Of a DNA stretch of 64,000 nt, positions 1-10,651 are shown piece by piece. The notes beneath the pieces are model-generated. The model was not told the DNA's origin. It saw only the letters and a program-made list of their open reading frames with translations, and did not search any database. Every line of letters begins with the position of its first letter. Position 1 is the stretch's first letter. A program made the translations under genes and the position numbers. The stretch comes from JAMHWF01 sp048500255 (GTDB lineage: Bacteria > Pseudomonadota > Gammaproteobacteria > Burkholderiales > Burkholderiaceae_C), in assembly GCA_048500255.1 (NCBI GenBank), contig JASNYH010000006.1, positions 124,001-188,000 of the forward strand. Reading direction: 5' to 3'.

Positions 1-847
1 CCAGCTCGACACGACGGAGCTCGACTGGCGGCTGCGCCAGGCCGAGCAGACGGCCGCCGCGTCGCGCGCCCAGCTCGACATCGCCCGGCGCGCGCTCGAC
101 AACAACCGCGCCCTCGTCGCGCAGGGCTTCATCTCGGCGACGGCGCTCGACACCTCGGTGTCCAACGAGGCCGCGGCGCAGGCCAATCTGCAGGCCGCCG
201 ACGCCGCTGTCGAGCTGGCGCGCAAGGCGCGCGCCGACGCGCGCCTCGTCGCGCCGATCGCCGGGCTCGTGTCGCAGCGCCACGCCCAGCCGGGCGAGCG
301 CGTCGCGGTCGACGCGCGCATCGTCGAGATCGTCGATCTGTCGCGCCTCGAGCTCGAGGCCGCGCTCGCGCCCGAGGACGTGGCCGACGTGCGCGTCGGC
401 CAGACGGCGCGTCTGCAGGTCGACGGCATCGCCGCGCCGGTCGACGCGACGGTGGCACGCATCAACCCGAGCGCGCAGGCGGGCACGCGCGCCGTGCTCG
501 TCTACCTCGCCGTGCAGCCGCAGCCGGCGCTGCGGCAGGGCCTGTTCGCGCGCGGCGCGATCGCGATGGCGGGCCAGCCGGTGCTCGCCGTGCCGGTATC
601 GGCGGTGCGCATCGACCAGGCGGCGCCCTACGTGCTCGCGCTCGCCGACGGGCGCGTCGTGCACCGGCCGGTCACGCTCGGCCTGCGCGGCGAGGCCGTC
701 GTCGACGGCCGCGCCGAGCCCGTCGTGCAGCTGCTGACCGGCGTCGCGGACGGCACGACGCTGCTGCGCGGCAGCGTCGGCACGGTGCGCGACGGCACGC
801 CGGCGCGCATCGCCGGCGGCGGCGGCGTGGCGGCCGCGACGCGCTGA
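1..847 (+). CDS. RND efflux periplasmic adaptor (membrane fusion protein), 5' truncated
   Basis: Periplasmic adaptor that couples an inner-membrane RND pump to an outer-membrane channel. The frame is already open at base 2, so the signal peptide and N-terminal part lie outside the window; 281 residues are seen. The visible part begins in an Ala/Arg/Gln-rich helix with coiled-coil character, followed by the second lipoyl half-motif (APIAGLVSQR), then a beta-barrel region and a C-terminal membrane-proximal region, the order expected for HlyD/RND adaptors. It lies 15 bases upstream of the pump gene, with TolC further down the same strand. Substrate cannot be read from the sequence. Confidence 0.88.
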   Translation, partial: QLDTTELDWRLRQAEQTAAASRAQLDIARRALDNNRALVAQGFISATALDTSVSNEAAAQANLQAADAAVELARKARADARLVAPIAGLVSQRHAQPGERVAVDARIVEIVDLSRLELEAALAPEDVADVRVGQTARLQVDGIAAPVDATVARINPSAQAGTRAVLVYLAVQPQPALRQGLFARGAIAMAGQPVLAVPVSAVRIDQAAPYVLALADGRVVHRPVTLGLRGEAVVDGRAEPVVQLLTGVADGTTLLRGSVGTVRDGTPARIAGGGGVAAATR

Positions 848-862
848 AGAGCCGACGCCGCC

Positions 863-3800
863 ATGTGGTTCACGCGCGTCTCGATCGGCAACCCCGTCCT
901 TGCGACGATGGTGATGCTCGCCTTCGTCGTGCTGGGGCTGTTCTCCTACCAGCGGCTGGCGGTCGACCAGTTCCCGAACGTCGACTTCCCCACCGTCGTC
1001 GTCGTCGTCGACTACCCCGGCGCGTCGCCCGAGATCGTCGAGAACGAAGTGACGAAGAAGGTCGAGGAGGCCGTCAACACGATCGCCGGCATCAACTCGA
1101 TGTACTCGCGGTCATACGAAGGCTATGCCGTCGTCGTCGTCGAGTTCAACCTCGACGTCGACGGCCGCAAGGCGGCCGACGACGTGCGCGAGAAGGTCTC
1201 GCTGATGCGCCCCACGCTGCGCGACGAGGTCAAGGAGCCGCGCATCTCGCGCTTCGACCCGCAGAGCGCGCCGATCTACAACGTCGCCGTGCTCGCCAAG
1301 GACGGCGCGAAGACGCCGCAGGAGCTGACGACGTGGGCCACGCAGGTGCTGCAGAAGCGCCTCGAGAACGTGCGCGGCGTCGGCGCCGTCACGCTGGTGG
1401 GCGGCGTCGCGCGCCAGGTCAACCTCTACCTGCGCCCCGCCGCGATGGAGGCGCTGGGCGTCGGCGTCGACCAGGTGCTCGCCGCCGTGAAGAGCGAGAA
1501 CCAGGAGCTGCCGATGGGCTCGATCCGCTCGCACGAGCAGGAGCGCGTCGTGCAGATCAATGCGCGGCTCGCGCGGCCCGAGGAGTTCCGCGACATCGTG
1601 GTCGCGCGTCGTGGAACGACGGGCGCCGGCGGAGCCGGCGCGGGCGTGCCGGTCAAGCTGTGGCAGGTCGCCGACGTCGTCGACGGCCCGCAGGAGGTCG
1701 AGACGCTGGCGCTCTACAACGGCCGGCGCACCGTGCTGCTGTCGGTGCAGAAGTCGCAGGGCGAGAACACGATCGCCGTCGTCGACGGACTGAACCGCGC
1801 GCTCGCCGAGGCGGCGGCGCTCGCGCCGCCCGGCATCGAGGTCGAGGTCAACCGCGACAACTCGCGCTCGATCCGCGTCTCGGTGGCCAACGTCAAGCGC
1901 ACGCTGTTCGAGGGCGCGGCGCTCACGGTGCTGATCGTCTTCCTGTTCCTCAATTCGTGGCGCTCGACCGTCATCACCGGGCTGACGCTGCCGATCGCGC
2001 TGATCGGCACCTTCCTCGTGATGTACGCCTTCGGCTTCACGATCAACACGGTGACGATGATGGCGCTGTCGCTGTGCGTCGGCCTGTTGATCGACGACGC
2101 CATCGTCGTGCGCGAGAACATCGTGCGCCACCTGCAGATGGGCAAGAGCGCGCACGACGCCGCGCTCGACGGCACGCGCGAGATCGGCCTGGCGGTGCTT
2201 GCGACGACGCTGTCGATCGTTGCCGTGTTCCTGCCGATCGGATTCATGGGCGGCATCGTCGGCAAGTTCTTCCACGAGTTCGGCATCACGATTGTCGCGG
2301 CCGTGCTGATCTCGATGTTCGTGAGCTTCACGCTCGACCCGATGCTGTCGAGCGTGTGGCACGACCCGCACGCCGCGCACGGCCACCCGCAGGGCGCGGG
2401 CGCGACGCTCTACGACCGCACGATCGGCCGCGTGACGGGACTGTTCGACACCTTCACCGAATGGCTGGCCGCGACCTACCAGACGATCCTGCGCTGGTCG
2501 CTCGCGCACAAGGTGGCGACGATCGCGATCGCTGCCGCCACTTTCGTCGGCAGCTTCTTCGTCATCCCCATCCTCGGCGCCGAGTTCGTGCCCAAGGCCG
2601 ACTTCTCCGAGACCGAGATCCACTTCCACACTCCGGTGGGCTCCTCGCTCGAGGTGACGGAGGCGCGCGCGCGCCGCATCGACGCCGTGCTGCGCGAGAT
2701 GCCCGAGGTGCGCCACACCGTGACGACGATCAACACCGGGCGCGCGGCCGGCAAGAGCTACGGCACGGTGTACGTGCGCCTCGTCGACCGCGACCGGCGC
2801 TCGCGCAGCCAGGAGCAGCTCTCCGCACCGCTGCGCGAGCGGCTCGCGCGCATTCCCGGCATCACGGTCACGAACGTCGGCGTCACCGACCTGGGCGGCA
2901 GCAAGAGCCTGCAGTTCTCGGTGCAGGGCCGCGACCTGGCCGAGCTCGAGCGGCTGTCGCGCCTGATCATGGCGCGGCTGCGCGACATCCCCGGCCTCGT
3001 CGACCTCGACAGCACGAACAAGCCCGACAAGCCGACGGTGGCGATCGACGTGAAGCGCGACGCCGCCGCCGATGCCGGCCTCAACGTCAACGCGCTCGCC
3101 GGCACGCTGCGCACGCTGGTGGCCGGCACGACGGTGGGCAACTGGCGCGCGCCCGATGGCGAGAACTACGATGTCGTCGTGCGCGTCGCGCCGACGGCGC
3201 GCGACGCCGTCGACGACCTGCAGCGCATGCCGATCAACGTCGCGCCGGCCGCCGACGGCTCGCCGCGCGTCGTGCGGCTGGCGCAGGTGGCCGACGTGCG
3301 GCCGTCGACGGGCCCCAACCAGATCAACCGCCGCGACCTCAACCGCGAGATCAACATCGACGCCAACGCCTGGGGCCGCAGCGCCGGCGACGTGTCGGCC
3401 GACATCCGGCGCGTGCTCGACGGCATCGCCTGGCCGCCGGGCTACCGCTATGCCTTCGGCGGCTCGACGAAGAACATGAAGGAGTCGTTCGACTACGCGA
3501 TCGGCGCGCTGATGCTCGCCGTCGTGTTCATCTACATGATCCTCGCCAGCCAGTTCAGGAGCTTCGTGCAGCCGCTGGCGCTGATGAGCTCGTTGCCGCT
3601 GACGCTGATCGGCGTCGTGCTCACGCTGCTCGCCTTCGGCTCGACGCTCAACATGTTCTCGATCATCGGCATCGTGATGCTGATGGGCCTGGTGACGAAG
3701 AACGCCATCCTGCTGATCGACTTCGCGATCCGTTCCCGGGACGACGGCATGAGCCGCCACGACGCGCTGCTGCACGCCGCGCGCGTGCGGCTGCGCCCGA

Positions 3801-4051
3801 TCCTGATGACGACGCTGGCGATGGTGTTCGGCATGGTGCCGCTGGCGTTCGCGCTGTCCGAGGGCGCCGAGCAGCGCGCACCGATGGGCCAGGCCGTGAT
3901 CGGCGGCGTGATCACGTCGTCGCTGCTGACGCTGGTCGTCGTGCCCGTTGTCTACTGCTGGCTCGACGACCTGTCGGCGTGGGCGCGCCGATTGACGCAC
4001 CGCAAGGCCGCCGCCGCCCCGGCGGGCCTCGGCGAAGGCCTCGCGAAATAG
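863..4051 (+). CDS. RND efflux pump, inner-membrane permease (HAE1/AcrB-type)
   Basis: Proton-driven resistance-nodulation-division transporter of 1062 residues, normal length for the family. The N-terminal segment around residues 8-28 is membrane helix 1. Two large periplasmic loops (about 30-335 and 555-865) alternate with helix bundles. The helix-4 proton-relay aspartates are present as adjacent D411-D412 (LLIDDAIVVREN). The start is the ATG directly after the adaptor gene. The tripartite system is completed by the TolC-type gene downstream. The sequence does not separate drug pumps from other HAE1 members, so the substrate is unknown. Confidence 0.93.
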   Translation: MWFTRVSIGNPVLATMVMLAFVVLGLFSYQRLAVDQFPNVDFPTVVVVVDYPGASPEIVENEVTKKVEEAVNTIAGINSMYSRSYEGYAVVVVEFNLDVDGRKAADDVREKVSLMRPTLRDEVKEPRISRFDPQSAPIYNVAVLAKDGAKTPQELTTWATQVLQKRLENVRGVGAVTLVGGVARQVNLYLRPAAMEALGVGVDQVLAAVKSENQELPMGSIRSHEQERVVQINARLARPEEFRDIVVARRGTTGAGGAGAGVPVKLWQVADVVDGPQEVETLALYNGRRTVLLSVQKSQGENTIAVVDGLNRALAEAAALAPPGIEVEVNRDNSRSIRVSVANVKRTLFEGAALTVLIVFLFLNSWRSTVITGLTLPIALIGTFLVMYAFGFTINTVTMMALSLCVGLLIDDAIVVRENIVRHLQMGKSAHDAALDGTREIGLAVLATTLSIVAVFLPIGFMGGIVGKFFHEFGITIVAAVLISMFVSFTLDPMLSSVWHDPHAAHGHPQGAGATLYDRTIGRVTGLFDTFTEWLAATYQTILRWSLAHKVATIAIAAATFVGSFFVIPILGAEFVPKADFSETEIHFHTPVGSSLEVTEARARRIDAVLREMPEVRHTVTTINTGRAAGKSYGTVYVRLVDRDRRSRSQEQLSAPLRERLARIPGITVTNVGVTDLGGSKSLQFSVQGRDLAELERLSRLIMARLRDIPGLVDLDSTNKPDKPTVAIDVKRDAAADAGLNVNALAGTLRTLVAGTTVGNWRAPDGENYDVVVRVAPTARDAVDDLQRMPINVAPAADGSPRVVRLAQVADVRPSTGPNQINRRDLNREINIDANAWGRSAGDVSADIRRVLDGIAWPPGYRYAFGGSTKNMKESFDYAIGALMLAVVFIYMILASQFRSFVQPLALMSSLPLTLIGVVLTLLAFGSTLNMFSIIGIVMLMGLVTKNAILLIDFAIRSRDDGMSRHDALLHAARVRLRPILMTTLAMVFGMVPLAFALSEGAEQRAPMGQAVIGGVITSSLLTLVVVPVVYCWLDDLSAWARRLTHRKAAAAPAGLGEGLAK

Positions 4052-4091
4052 AATTCCGCGTCTTTGCCCACCGCGCCTACGCAGCATCGCC

Positions 4092-4745
4092 ATGAACACC
4101 GAACTCGCCCGCCACAACATGATCGAGCAGCAGATCCGCCCCTGGGAGGTGCTGGATCAGGACGTGCTGTCGCTGCTCGCCGTCGTCAAGCGCGAGGAGT
4201 TCGTGCCGCCGGCCTACCGCGCGCTGGCCTTCGTCGACACCGAGGTCCCGCTGCCCGGCGGCCAGTGCATGCTCGCGCCAAAGCTCGAGGCGCGGCTGCT
4301 GCAGGATCTCACGCTGCAGCGCCGCGAGCACGTGCTCGAGATCGGCGCCGGCTCCGGCCACATGGCGGCGCTGCTGTCGCATCGCGCCGAGCGCGTGACG
4401 ACGCTCGAGATCCTGCCGCAGCTCGCCGAGCTGGCGGCGGCCAACCTGCGCCGCGCCGGCGTCGCCAATGCGCGCGTCGTCGACGCCGACGGCGCGCACG
4501 GCATGCCCGACCTGGCGCCGTTCGACGCCATCGTGCTGTCGGGCTCGGTGGCGAGCGTGCCGCAGCACCTGCTCGATCAACTCAAGGTCGGCGGCCGGCT
4601 CATCGGCATCGTCGGCAGCGAGCCGATCATGCGTGCCACGCTGGTCACGCGCGTCGGCGAACGCGAGTTCCGCAGTGTCGATCTGTTCGACACCGTCGCG
4701 CCGCGGCTCGTCGGCTTCGACGAGCCGCCGCGATTCAAGTTCTGA
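4092..4745 (+). CDS. Protein-L-isoaspartate O-methyltransferase family protein
   Basis: SAM-dependent methyltransferase of 217 residues related to PCMT, which repairs isoaspartyl residues. The AdoMet motif I is clear (EIGAGSG, residues 83-89), followed by an acidic strand (TTLEILPQL). The segment where classical PCMTs carry a Thr-Ile-Ser-Gln substrate loop reads GGQCMLAPK here, so a narrower or different substrate is possible. It sits between the RND pump and the tolC-type gene; I know the PCMT-tolC pairing from Burkholderiales, but its reason is not clear to me. The fold is certain, the activity is not. Confidence 0.85.
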   Translation: MNTELARHNMIEQQIRPWEVLDQDVLSLLAVVKREEFVPPAYRALAFVDTEVPLPGGQCMLAPKLEARLLQDLTLQRREHVLEIGAGSGHMAALLSHRAERVTTLEILPQLAELAAANLRRAGVANARVVDADGAHGMPDLAPFDAIVLSGSVASVPQHLLDQLKVGGRLIGIVGSEPIMRATLVTRVGEREFRSVDLFDTVAPRLVGFDEPPRFKF

Positions 4746-4769
4746 CACCTTTCCCAGAAGAGGACGCTC

Positions 4770-6092
4770 ATGCCCGCTCTCCGCAACACCGTCGTCGCCA
4801 CGCTCGTCGCGCTGGCCGCCGCCGGCGCCGCGCACGCGCAGTCGTTGCAGGAGCTGTACAACGCCGCGCGCGGCTACGACGCGACCTACCTCGCGGCGCG
4901 TGCGCTGGCCGACTCCGCGCAGTACCGCGCGGCGCAGTCCGACGCGCTGCGCCGCCCGAACGTGTCGCTGACGGGCAGCGCCACGCACTCCGAGATCGAC
5001 CCGCCGAACATCAGCGTGCGCCAGAGCAACAACGCACAGGGCGCGGTGCAGGCGCGCCAGTCGCTCTACAACCGCGCCAACGGCGCGACGATCGACCAGG
5101 CGTATCGCTCGCTCGAGGTGTCGATGGCCGATCTCGAGATCGCCGAGCAGGACCTCATCGTGCGCGTGACGCAGGCCTACTTCGACGTGCTAGCGGCGCA
5201 GGACACGCTGGCCTTCACGCGCGCCAGCAAGACGGCGATCACGGAGCAGCTGGCCGCGGCCAAGCGCAACTTCGAGGTCGGCACGGCGACGATCACCGAC
5301 ACGCGCGAGGCGCAGGCGCGCTACGACCTCGCTTCTGCGCAGGAGATCGCGGCCGAGAACGACCTGCGCACCAAGCGCGCCGCGCTCGACCAGCTGGTCG
5401 GCCGCGCGGGCGTCGATCCGCGCCCGCTGGCCGCGCCGGTCGAGCTGCCGCCGCTGGCTGCCGGCAGCGTCGACGAGTGGGTCGGCCGCGCCGCGTCGCA
5501 CCCGAACGTGCGTCGCGCGCAGCTCGCGCTCGACATCGCGCGGCTCGAGACCGAAAAGGCGCGCGCCGGCCGTCTGCCGGTCGTCGACCTGGTGGGCTCG
5601 ATCGGCTCGAGCCACAACAAGGGCTCGGCCTTCGCCGGCTCGACGACGCGCATCGGCACGACCAACACGGCCAGCGTGGGCGTGCAGCTGTCGATGCCGC
5701 TGTACACCGGCGGCTCGATCGACAACCGCATCAAGGAGACGCTGCTGCTCGAGGAGAAGTCGCGCAACGACCTCGACACGGCGCAGCGAGGCACCGCGCT
5801 GGCGACGCGCCAGGCCTACCTCGGCGTGCAGTCGGGCCAGGCGCAGATCAAGGCCTTCGAGGCGGCCGAGGCGTCGTCGGCGCTGGCGCTCGAGGCGACG
5901 CAGCTCGGCTACAAAGTCGGCGTGCGCGTCAACCTCGACGTGCTCAACGCGCAGACGCAGCTGTTCCAGACGCGGCGCGACCTCGCCAAGGCGCGCTACG
6001 ACGTGCTCGTCGCGAGCCTGAGGCTGCGCCAGGCGGCCGGGCAGCTGAAGGCCGACGACATTCCGGCGATCGATCGGCTGCTGGCGCGTTGA
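4770..6092 (+). CDS. tolC: TolC family outer-membrane efflux channel
   Basis: Outer-membrane exit duct of 440 residues. A Sec signal peptide ends near residue 23 (AAGAAHAQS). The mature protein shows the internal duplication of the family, two halves rich in long Ala/Gln/Glu/Arg helices. The C-terminal half carries a Gly-rich strand region near residues 290-315, then the conserved segment with 'NLDVLNAQTQLFQTRRDL'. A purine-rich ribosome site (AGAAGAGGA) precedes the ATG. The gene follows the adaptor and pump genes on the same strand, which suggests one tripartite system, although TolC channels are often shared among pumps. Confidence 0.92.
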   Translation: MPALRNTVVATLVALAAAGAAHAQSLQELYNAARGYDATYLAARALADSAQYRAAQSDALRRPNVSLTGSATHSEIDPPNISVRQSNNAQGAVQARQSLYNRANGATIDQAYRSLEVSMADLEIAEQDLIVRVTQAYFDVLAAQDTLAFTRASKTAITEQLAAAKRNFEVGTATITDTREAQARYDLASAQEIAAENDLRTKRAALDQLVGRAGVDPRPLAAPVELPPLAAGSVDEWVGRAASHPNVRRAQLALDIARLETEKARAGRLPVVDLVGSIGSSHNKGSAFAGSTTRIGTTNTASVGVQLSMPLYTGGSIDNRIKETLLLEEKSRNDLDTAQRGTALATRQAYLGVQSGQAQIKAFEAAEASSALALEATQLGYKVGVRVNLDVLNAQTQLFQTRRDLAKARYDVLVASLRLRQAAGQLKADDIPAIDRLLAR

Positions 6093-6117
6093 CGGCCGGC
6101 AAGGCCGGCGCAGCGGC

Positions 6118-6627
6118 TCAGGGCCGATAGCGCGCCGCGCTGATGAACTGCGAGAACGACTCGCACCAGATGATGGCCGTCGTGTAGCGCGCCGGATCGA
6201 CGCCGGGCGGCAACGCGACGACGAAGTTGTCGAAGGTCCGCACGTCGCCGACGCGCACCATCTGCGGCCTGAGCCGCGCGAAGTCGGCCTCGGTCTCGAC
6301 GAACTCGGGCGACAGGTAAAGCTTGTAGTCGGGCCCGGGCGCCATGCGCCCGACGAAGCCGATCGCATCGCCGCCGACCGACAGGCCGCCGGCGGCCCAA
6401 TGCAGCGGGTCGCTGTCCTTCAGCTCGCGGCGGAACTCGCCGCGGAACCGCACGGCGCCGACGCGCGCGGCGGCCTCGTCGGCGCTCGGCGCCGGCGGCG
6501 CCGTGAGGATCGGCAGCGCATAGATGCCGGCGCCGAAGCCGATCGCCAGCGCCGCGCCGTGCGACAGCACCCGCCAGGCGGCGCGGCGCATGGTGAAGCG
6601 GCGTTGCCCACGAAGATCCGTCGGCAT
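6118..6627 (-). CDS. DM13 domain-containing membrane-anchored protein
   Basis: A protein of up to 169 residues with one hydrophobic N-terminal segment (about residues 22-46) and a DM13 domain filling the rest. The DM13 signature is clear in YKLYLSPEF, VRVGDVRTFDNFVVALP and the near-terminal IIWCESFSQFISAARYR with its single cysteine. DM13 domains are thought to take part in redox or electron-transfer reactions outside the cytoplasm; no partner is nearby. A second ATG at 6591 (MRRAAWRV) puts the basic residues directly before the membrane segment and may be the true start. It is convergent with tolC. Confidence 0.8.
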   Translation of the reverse strand: MPTDLRGQRRFTMRRAAWRVLSHGAALAIGFGAGIYALPILTAPPAPSADEAAARVGAVRFRGEFRRELKDSDPLHWAAGGLSVGGDAIGFVGRMAPGPDYKLYLSPEFVETEADFARLRPQMVRVGDVRTFDNFVVALPPGVDPARYTTAIIWCESFSQFISAARYRP

Positions 6628-6649
6628 CGCAATCGCTCGGCGTCGCAGG

Positions 6650-7069
6650 CTAGCGAACCAGCCGCGTGCGGCCCAGCCGGCGCGCGTTGGCCACGGCGCG
6701 GCGATGCACCGGCTCGAGGCCGCGTCGCATCAGCTCGACGGCGGCATCGCGCTGCGAGCGCGCGCGGGCGCGGCGCGGCGAGCTCGCCGCGGCAGGCCGG
6801 GTCCAGGCCTGCAGCGCGCCCAGTGCGAGCTGCTGCTGCATCTGCCACGCCTGCAGCGTGAGGGCGATCGACGACTCGGTCAGCGCCGCCCACTTCTCGC
6901 TGCCCATGCGTTCGAATTCGCGCAGATCGCGCGCCGTGGGCTGCGCGCCGGCCAGCGCGATGCGCGCCAGGCGGTGCGTCACGACCATCGGCACGGCGAA
7001 CGCCAGCTCACCGAGCTGCGCGGCGAGCGCCCAGGCGGGCGGCAGCGATCGGGCGCGTGTCGTCGTCAT
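6650..7069 (-). CDS. Phasin-like polyhydroxyalkanoate granule-associated protein
   Basis: A 139-residue, mostly helical cytoplasmic protein without signal peptide. Features I associate with Burkholderiales PHA-granule phasins are the opening WALAAQLGELAFAVP, the segment RIALAGAQPTARDLREFERM and EKWAALTESSIAL, followed by a Gln/Leu/Ala amphipathic helix and a strongly basic C terminus with many arginines that could contact DNA or granule surface. No phaC or phaR is in the window, so the granule role rests on similarity alone. The neighbours are small same-strand genes with short gaps. Confidence 0.5.
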   Translation of the reverse strand: MTTTRARSLPPAWALAAQLGELAFAVPMVVTHRLARIALAGAQPTARDLREFERMGSEKWAALTESSIALTLQAWQMQQQLALGALQAWTRPAAASSPRRARARSQRDAAVELMRRGLEPVHRRAVANARRLGRTRLVR

Positions 7070-7084
7070 AGCAGCCCAGGCGAT

Positions 7085-7339
7085 TCATGCGCGCGGACGC
7101 CGCTCGTCGCCGATCGCGCAGCCCGATCCCGCGCACCGCGTCGGGTCGGCGACGCGCCACCACGCGACGACGACGGCCAGCGGCACGGCGAGGAACCAGC
7201 GCTCGTCGCCGCTCAGCGCGTGGCCGAGCACGCCGACGGCGCCACCGGCGCCGAGGCTGGCCGCCAGCGCCGCCAAGCGGCGCAGCGGGCGGCTGCGCGC
7301 GGGCGCTCCCCTCGAACGATCGTCGATCGGAACTGCCAT
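7085..7339 (-). CDS. Small hypothetical membrane protein
   Basis: An 84-residue protein starting MAVPIDDRSRG. Two short hydrophobic segments (about residues 24-44 and 49-61) separated by a charged turn suggest a two-pass inner-membrane hairpin with a Cys-containing tail (TRCAGSGCAIG). It ends 15 bases before the phasin-like gene on the same strand, so the two are probably co-transcribed. I do not recognise a family. The longer in-frame extension upstream is a shadow of other genes; the ATG at 7339 gives the sensible length. Confidence 0.5.
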   Translation of the reverse strand: MAVPIDDRSRGAPARSRPLRRLAALAASLGAGGAVGVLGHALSGDERWFLAVPLAVVVAWWRVADPTRCAGSGCAIGDERRPRA

Positions 7340-7395
7340 GCCGGCGAGTATCGCGCGGCACCGGCCGCGCCGCAGCCGCGCGGCGCCGCGGGCTC

Positions 7396-7797
7396 TCAGT
7401 CGAGCAGGTCTTTCGGCACGTTGCCGCCGTTGTCGGCTATGCGCTGCAGCACCGTCTTGTGCAGCCAGATGTTCATCTTCGCCGAGTCGCCCATGAGCTC
7501 GGCCGGGCAGCCGAGCTCGGTGGCGAGCTCCTTGCGCGCGGCGAAGCTGCTGTCGATGTCGAGCAGCTTGAGCAGGTCGACGATCGAGGTGCGCCAGTTC
7601 AGCTTCTGCGGATTGGCCGCCGCGCGCTTCTCGAGCTGCGCGACGACGTCGACGACGGCGATCGCCTTCGGTGCCGCAGGCGCCGCCGTCGTCGCGGGCG
7701 CTGCAGCGCCGCCGGCCGGCGCCTGCGCCGTCGTCGCGGCGGCCGCGCTGCCGCCACCGATACCGAGCTTCTCGAGAATCTTGCTGAAGAACCCCAT
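7396..7797 (-). CDS. DUF3597 domain-containing protein
   Basis: A 133-residue protein starting MGFFSKILEKLGIGGG. After a low-complexity Ala/Pro/Thr linker (about residues 18-45) comes the conserved DUF3597 core with KLNWRTSIVDLLKLLDID, ARKELATELG and SAKMNIWLHKTVL. The function of the family is unknown; the arrangement resembles small LysM-associated envelope proteins but no LysM is seen here. The ATG at 7797 follows a good ribosome site (AAGGGG about six bases upstream) and is preferred to the longer in-frame extension. Confidence 0.85.
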   Translation of the reverse strand: MGFFSKILEKLGIGGGSAAAATTAQAPAGGAAAPATTAAPAAPKAIAVVDVVAQLEKRAAANPQKLNWRTSIVDLLKLLDIDSSFAARKELATELGCPAELMGDSAKMNIWLHKTVLQRIADNGGNVPKDLLD

Positions 7798-7935
7798 GAC
7801 GCACCCCTTCTTGTTCGCGCGGTGAGCTCGGCGCCGCCGAAGGGCGGCGCACCGGCTGTCCGCACGAGCCATCGTACGCCAGTCCCGTGACGCGCCGCGC
7901 GACGGCCCGCGGCACCGGGCCGGCGCGGTGGACGG

Positions 7936-9672
<1,737 letters not shown>

Positions 9673-9854
9673 GGCCGTTCTCCGACAGCGCCGGATCCTT
9701 CGACCGTCGGTCGACCCCACGGACCTTCGCGTGAGGCAAGCTTAGGCGCACTCCGCGCGAAGTCCAGCGCGTTCGGCGTCGAGGCGAGGTGACGCGGTGC
9801 AGCAGCGCCGCATGCGCATCGGCCGATGGCCGCTGCCCTGCGCCCCGTTCGGCC

Positions 9855-10262
9855 TCAACGCCGCGCCGGGATCGAATAGGTGCCCACGGCGTGCGCCACC
9901 GGATCGTCGATGCCCTCGGAATAGAGCGTCACTTCGCCGACCGCCAGGCGCTGGCCGACCTTGAGCAGGCGGCACTCGCCGATCACGCGCCGATCGGCCG
10001 AGGGCTTGCGCAGGAAGTTGATGTTCAGGCTCGTCGTCACGGCCAGCGGCACGATGCCGATCTCGCCGAAGATGGCGACGTACAGCGCCACGTCGGCCAC
10101 CGTCATCAGCACCGGCCCCGAGACCGTGCCGCCGGGGCGCAGCTCGGCCTCGCCGATCTCGTGCACCACCGTCGCGCCGCGTCCGCCGACGCGCTCGATC
10201 GTCACCTTGGTCTGCGGAAACTCGGCCCGGATGAAGGCCGCCACTTCGTCGGTCGTGACCAC
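9855..10262 (-). CDS. PaaI-family hotdog thioesterase
   Basis: A 135-residue acyl-CoA thioesterase of the hotdog fold. The family core is seen in RPGGTVSGPVLMTVADVALYVAI, where the Gly-rich turn and the Asp on the central helix match the PaaI active region, followed by strand NINFLRKP. It starts with GTG at 10262, eight bases after a GAGGAG ribosome site. The physiological substrate cannot be told. It is a single gene between the lipoprotein and a small hypothetical gene, same strand. Confidence 0.85.
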   Translation of the reverse strand: MVTTDEVAAFIRAEFPQTKVTIERVGGRGATVVHEIGEAELRPGGTVSGPVLMTVADVALYVAIFGEIGIVPLAVTTSLNINFLRKPSADRRVIGECRLLKVGQRLAVGEVTLYSEGIDDPVAHAVGTYSIPARR

Positions 10263-10307
10263 GCTGCTCCTCGTTCGATGTCGGATCGGCGCGATGCTAA
10301 CCGGGGC

Positions 10308-10592
10308 TCACTCCTTGCCGCGCGGCGGCGCGTCGAGCACGACGACGACGCCGAAGGCGCCGACCGACGCGACGCGATCGCCCACCGTGGTGTACGACGC
10401 GACGCCCAGTGGATGGTAGGTCGACGTGAACACCTGCAGCGCGCCGAAGCCGAGCGCGCCGGCGATCGGGCTGCGCTCGGTGACGGCCGCCTTGATGCGC
10501 TCGCGATGGCGCTCGGGCGAGGGATTGGTCAACGCGGCCGCCGCGACGAGCGCGGCCGCGACGGCGATGAAAGCGAGCAGGCGGCGCGACAT
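10308..10592 (-). CDS. Small exported or membrane-anchored hypothetical protein
   Basis: A 94-residue protein with an N-terminal hydrophobic segment (MSRRLLAFIAVAAALVAAAALTN), signal peptide or anchor. The short outer part contains NPSPERHRERIKAAVTER and the motif YHPLGVASYTTVGDRVASVG. I have seen similar small proteins with a TNPS...H...I pattern but cannot name the function. It lies 46 bases downstream of the PaaI gene start on the same strand. Confidence 0.65.
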   Translation of the reverse strand: MSRRLLAFIAVAAALVAAAALTNPSPERHRERIKAAVTERSPIAGALGFGALQVFTSTYHPLGVASYTTVGDRVASVGAFGVVVVLDAPPRGKE

Positions 10593-10651
10593 GCCCGCGA
10601 TGATGCCCGCAAAACACAGGCCCGCGCCGCAGCCGGCGCGCGCCGCGCTCG

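Noticed and set aside
1112..4120. Minus-strand open frame of about 1000 codons opposite the RND pump gene
   Set aside because: It is a shadow of the pump gene caused by high GC content: arginine-, histidine- and aspartate-rich with no domain.
6095..6109. GC-rich hairpin between tolC and the DM13 gene as a terminator
   Set aside because: The stem is only five bases and no T run follows on either strand.
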